Shown piece by piece: positions 6,343 to 6,365 of a stretch of 6,365 nt of DNA. Under the pieces are notes generated by a model. The model did no database searches and had not been told where the DNA came from. It saw nothing but the letters and a program-made list of their open reading frames with translations. Each line of letters begins with the position of its first letter. The first letter of the stretch is position 1. This DNA comes from an uncultured cyanobacterium (GTDB taxonomy: Bacteria; Cyanobacteriota; Vampirovibrionia; Gastranaerophilales; Gastranaerophilaceae), in NCBI GenBank assembly GCA_947073895.1, contig CAMTNN010000094.1, forward strand, positions 1-6,365. Direction: 5' to 3'. Both the position numbers and the translations under genes were made by a program.

Positions 6343-6365
6343 ATGAGTAAAATTGTTAATGAAAT
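6343..6365 (+). CDS. Possible start of a divergent gene (first 7 codons)
   Basis: ATG at 6343-6345 opens a frame reading MSKIVNE up to the right edge. TATAAT (6331-6336) and AT-rich DNA precede it, but there is no convincing ribosome binding site. A divergent gene next to the palindrome at 6257-6286 could be its regulator, but seven residues cannot identify a family and the frame may be accidental. Confidence 0.25.

Overview
The window looks like chromosome from a low-GC, fermentative, anaerobic bacterium. The evidence is a pyruvate formate-lyase system, AGGAG-type ribosome binding sites and AT-rich intergenic DNA. A pilin-like segment ending in an 'IDVNG.KGPN'-type motif resembles proteins I associate with gut Candidatus Gastranaerophilales (Melainabacteria, Cyanobacteriota). 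That placement is a guess from pattern memory; another low-GC gut lineage is possible. All complete genes lie on the minus strand, so the functional order runs from high to low coordinates.

Right end (about 4904-6365). A 438-residue McrB-like AAA+ NTPase (4904-6220) starts directly at its P-loop and has no McrC partner next to it. Its sequence is visibly more AT-rich than its neighbours. A 30-bp near-palindrome (6257-6286) covers its likely promoter. The last 23 bases may hold the first codons of a divergent plus-strand gene.

Centre (about 2308-4862). This is a two-gene pyruvate formate-lyase operon in which the enzyme is split. The large gene (2674-4755, 693 aa) carries the catalytic barrel with the Cys-Cys active site but stops where the glycyl-radical domain should begin. 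That domain is a separate 82-aa gene (2362-2610) with its own start codon and ribosome binding site. Both proteins end in short cysteine-rich tails that standard PFL lacks. The 63-nt gap contains a 10-bp RNA hairpin, and the operon ends in a strong intrinsic terminator (2308-2346). The two products should together convert pyruvate and CoA to acetyl-CoA and formate after activation by a radical-SAM PFL-activating enzyme, which is not in the window.

Left end (1-2297). Three consecutive minus-strand genes, closely spaced and probably co-transcribed, encode small membrane proteins. They share a module of about 60 residues (FNWGAF ... W.WG ... KGNEWA..N..W). In the first gene it follows a DUF805-like membrane domain. 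In the second it is fused to a type IV pilin-like helix and a pilin-like globular region. The third runs off the left edge after the shared module. Their function is unknown; a cell-envelope role is an inference.

The points most worth follow-up are the split PFL with its paired Cys tails, the internal pilin-like fusion, and the orphan McrB-like NTPase with altered Walker B and signature motifs.
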